Source: an uncultured Clostridia bacterium (GTDB lineage: Bacteria; Bacillota; Clostridia; Oscillospirales; CAG-272). Taken from it: a stretch of DNA of 8,090 nt. The stretch covers positions 1-8,090 of the forward strand of contig CALCTA010000119.1 of NCBI GenBank assembly GCA_937893945.1. Reading direction: 5' to 3'. This document shows positions 6,906 through 8,090 of the stretch, piece by piece; within the stretch, counting starts at the first letter, position 1, and every line of letters begins with the position of its first letter. Below the pieces are notes generated by a model. That model was not told where the DNA came from and did not search any database. It worked only from the letters and a program-made list of their open reading frames with translations. A program made the translations under genes and the position numbers.

Positions 6906-8090
6906 ATGAAAAAACTTTTAACGATCATTCTTGCGCTTTTACTCTGCCTTTCTACAGCAGTAGTATTCAGTGCTTGCGACAGCAGCTCTGACGACGTGGA
7001 CGTAAACGCTCCCATGAACAGCGACAATCCCACTGAAAAGCCTACCGAAAAACCCACCGAGCCCCCCTCTCCCACCAACAAAGAGGTAGCTGCTCAGGCA
7101 TTCAACAAAATAGACCTTGCTACCTTCCTCAGCACCACCGAGAGCTCTCTTGAAGAGCTTCAGAAGGTTTCCGCAAGAGCAGAGGCAAACCTCACCACTC
7201 CCGAAGGCAGCGGCTCTATCATCGCGGCTGTAAAGAACGGAAACTTCTACGTTTCTCTCAAGGAAGATGGCTATGATGCTGAAGAAATGTTCGGTAAGAT
7301 CGGCGACGAGAAGATCTCTGTCTACGCGCTTATCGACGGCGTTTGGGAAACTGTCAACGAGGTTGCAGTATCTCCCGAGGACATCTACGCTGATGCAGGC
7401 GTAAAGCCCGAGGAGCTCCTCTCCAAGATCAAGATCCCCGAGCTCAAGGAAGAGCACCTCACCGAGAAGGGTGATATGCTCGTTGTTTCTAACGATTACA
7501 TCTACGAGCTTATCGCAGAAAATCTTACTGTTATCGCAGGCGAGGAGATTCCCGAGGAGGATCTCACACAAGTAAAGGCTGATCTCAAGGAAGGCCTCAG
7601 TGAGACAGGTATTGAGTTCCTCATCGCTACGGGCGCCGAGGAGATCACGAAGCTTGCGGTATCGGTAAAGCCTGCCGATAATTCAAACGAATTCAAGTCG
7701 GCTTACATCGAGGTCGCTCTTACCGACGACGCAAAGGCTCTCAAGTCCATCAAGGCTGAGTGGACCGCAAACGTTGGGGACATGGATCTGAACGAGGTAA
7801 AGACCTCTAAGATAGAGCTTACCACCGTTATCGTAGAGAACGAGCTCGTCGGCGCTAAGGCAACGGCTGAGATCTACGGCTACGATTACGACTATTCCCA
7901 CATCGACACTCCCATTATGCCTCGCGAAGATGTTAAAGGCGAAGTAGACGTCAACGGCCCTATCTCCGACGGAGATGATTTCATCGACGACGGCTTCACA
8001 TTCGACGATACCTTTGCGCCTTTGACTGATATTTTCCTTATCACAAAGACCACCGTTGCGTTTGATCTTGATATGAGCAAGCTCGCAGAG
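6906..8090 (+). CDS. Acidic lipoprotein of unknown function, 3' end outside window
   Basis: An open frame of 395 codons runs to the right edge. The start is supported by AAGGAG (6893-6898) 7 bases from the ATG and by a standard signal peptide ending in FSAC (lipobox Cys24), so the mature protein should be lipid-anchored outside the cell. A short Thr-Glu-Lys-Pro/Pro-rich linker (43-56) follows, then a region starting AFNKIDLATFL that I do not recognise. Residues about 95-155 and 235-325 have alternating patterns suggesting beta-strands, for example GSGSIIAAVKNGNFYVSL and LTTVIVENELVGAKATAEIYG. Residues 341-370 are very rich in Asp and Gly, without a recognisable calcium-binding motif. There are no GDS, GTND or other catalytic signatures and no resemblance to the two upstream esterases beyond the leader and linker. 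A LolA/LppX-like lipoprotein fold is conceivable but unproven. The 64-base gap to the previous gene shows no convincing terminator, so it probably belongs to the same operon. Confidence 0.8.
   Translation, partial: MKKLLTIILALLLCLSTAVVFSACDSSSDDVDVNAPMNSDNPTEKPTEKPTEPPSPTNKEVAAQAFNKIDLATFLSTTESSLEELQKVSARAEANLTTPEGSGSIIAAVKNGNFYVSLKEDGYDAEEMFGKIGDEKISVYALIDGVWETVNEVAVSPEDIYADAGVKPEELLSKIKIPELKEEHLTEKGDMLVVSNDYIYELIAENLTVIAGEEIPEEDLTQVKADLKEGLSETGIEFLIATGAEEITKLAVSVKPADNSNEFKSAYIEVALTDDAKALKSIKAEWTANVGDMDLNEVKTSKIELTTVIVENELVGAKATAEIYGYDYDYSHIDTPIMPREDVKGEVDVNGPISDGDDFIDDGFTFDDTFAPLTDIFLITKTTVAFDLDMSKLAE
7032..7073 (+). repeat. Short Thr-Glu-Lys-Pro / Pro-rich linker coding repeat, copy 3
   Basis: Two TEKP units followed by TEPPSP lie just after the lipid-anchored Cys (residues 43-56). 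Although the downstream domain is unrelated to the esterases, 23 bases (7035-7057) are identical to the linker of the first esterase gene. This suggests shared origin or gene conversion of the leader-linker segment. Confidence 0.85.

Overview
The window looks like chromosomal DNA from an anaerobic Gram-positive bacterium of the class Clostridia, probably an Oscillospiraceae-like gut or rumen organism. Four things support this. The topoisomerase B subunit has the divergent motifs I associate with the second type IIA topoisomerase of Clostridia. The ribosome binding sites are strong AGGAG types and the promoters are sigma-A-like. Three consecutive genes encode lipoproteins with short Gram-positive lipoprotein signal peptides and Thr-Glu-Lys-Pro linkers. 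The radical SAM enzyme is typical of anaerobes. The genus cannot be fixed from this sequence alone. No RNA genes, mobile elements, CRISPR arrays or phage genes were seen, and no gene-free gap exceeds 180 bases.

Left part (1-1991): a GyrB/ParE-family subunit lies on the minus strand. It starts at 1814 and runs off the left edge, so it is easily missed because its stop is outside the window. A 177-base A/T-rich gap (1815-1991) carries back-to-back promoters, one for the topoisomerase gene and one for murD on the plus strand.

Middle (1992-4286): murD (peptidoglycan precursor D-glutamate ligase) is followed after 12 bases by a small radical SAM/SPASM-type protein of unknown substrate. The two are probably co-transcribed.

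Right part (4287-8090): a near-perfect promoter (TTGACA, 17-base spacer, TGATATAAT) precedes three plus-strand lipoprotein genes. The first two are tandem paralogues with the architecture of CE2 carbohydrate esterases: an N-terminal beta-sandwich-like domain followed by a GDS(I/L)/SGNH catalytic domain. The third, open at the right edge, is an acidic lipoprotein I do not recognise. All three share the layout signal peptide, lipobox Cys near residue 24, then (T-E-K-P)n linker, although the third has an unrelated ectodomain. The first two likely deacetylate plant or surface polysaccharides at the outer face of the membrane. The role of the third is open.

I see no clear new multi-gene system. 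The parts most worth a second look are the lipoprotein operon with its reused leader-plus-linker, and the uncharacterised radical SAM enzyme coupled to murD.
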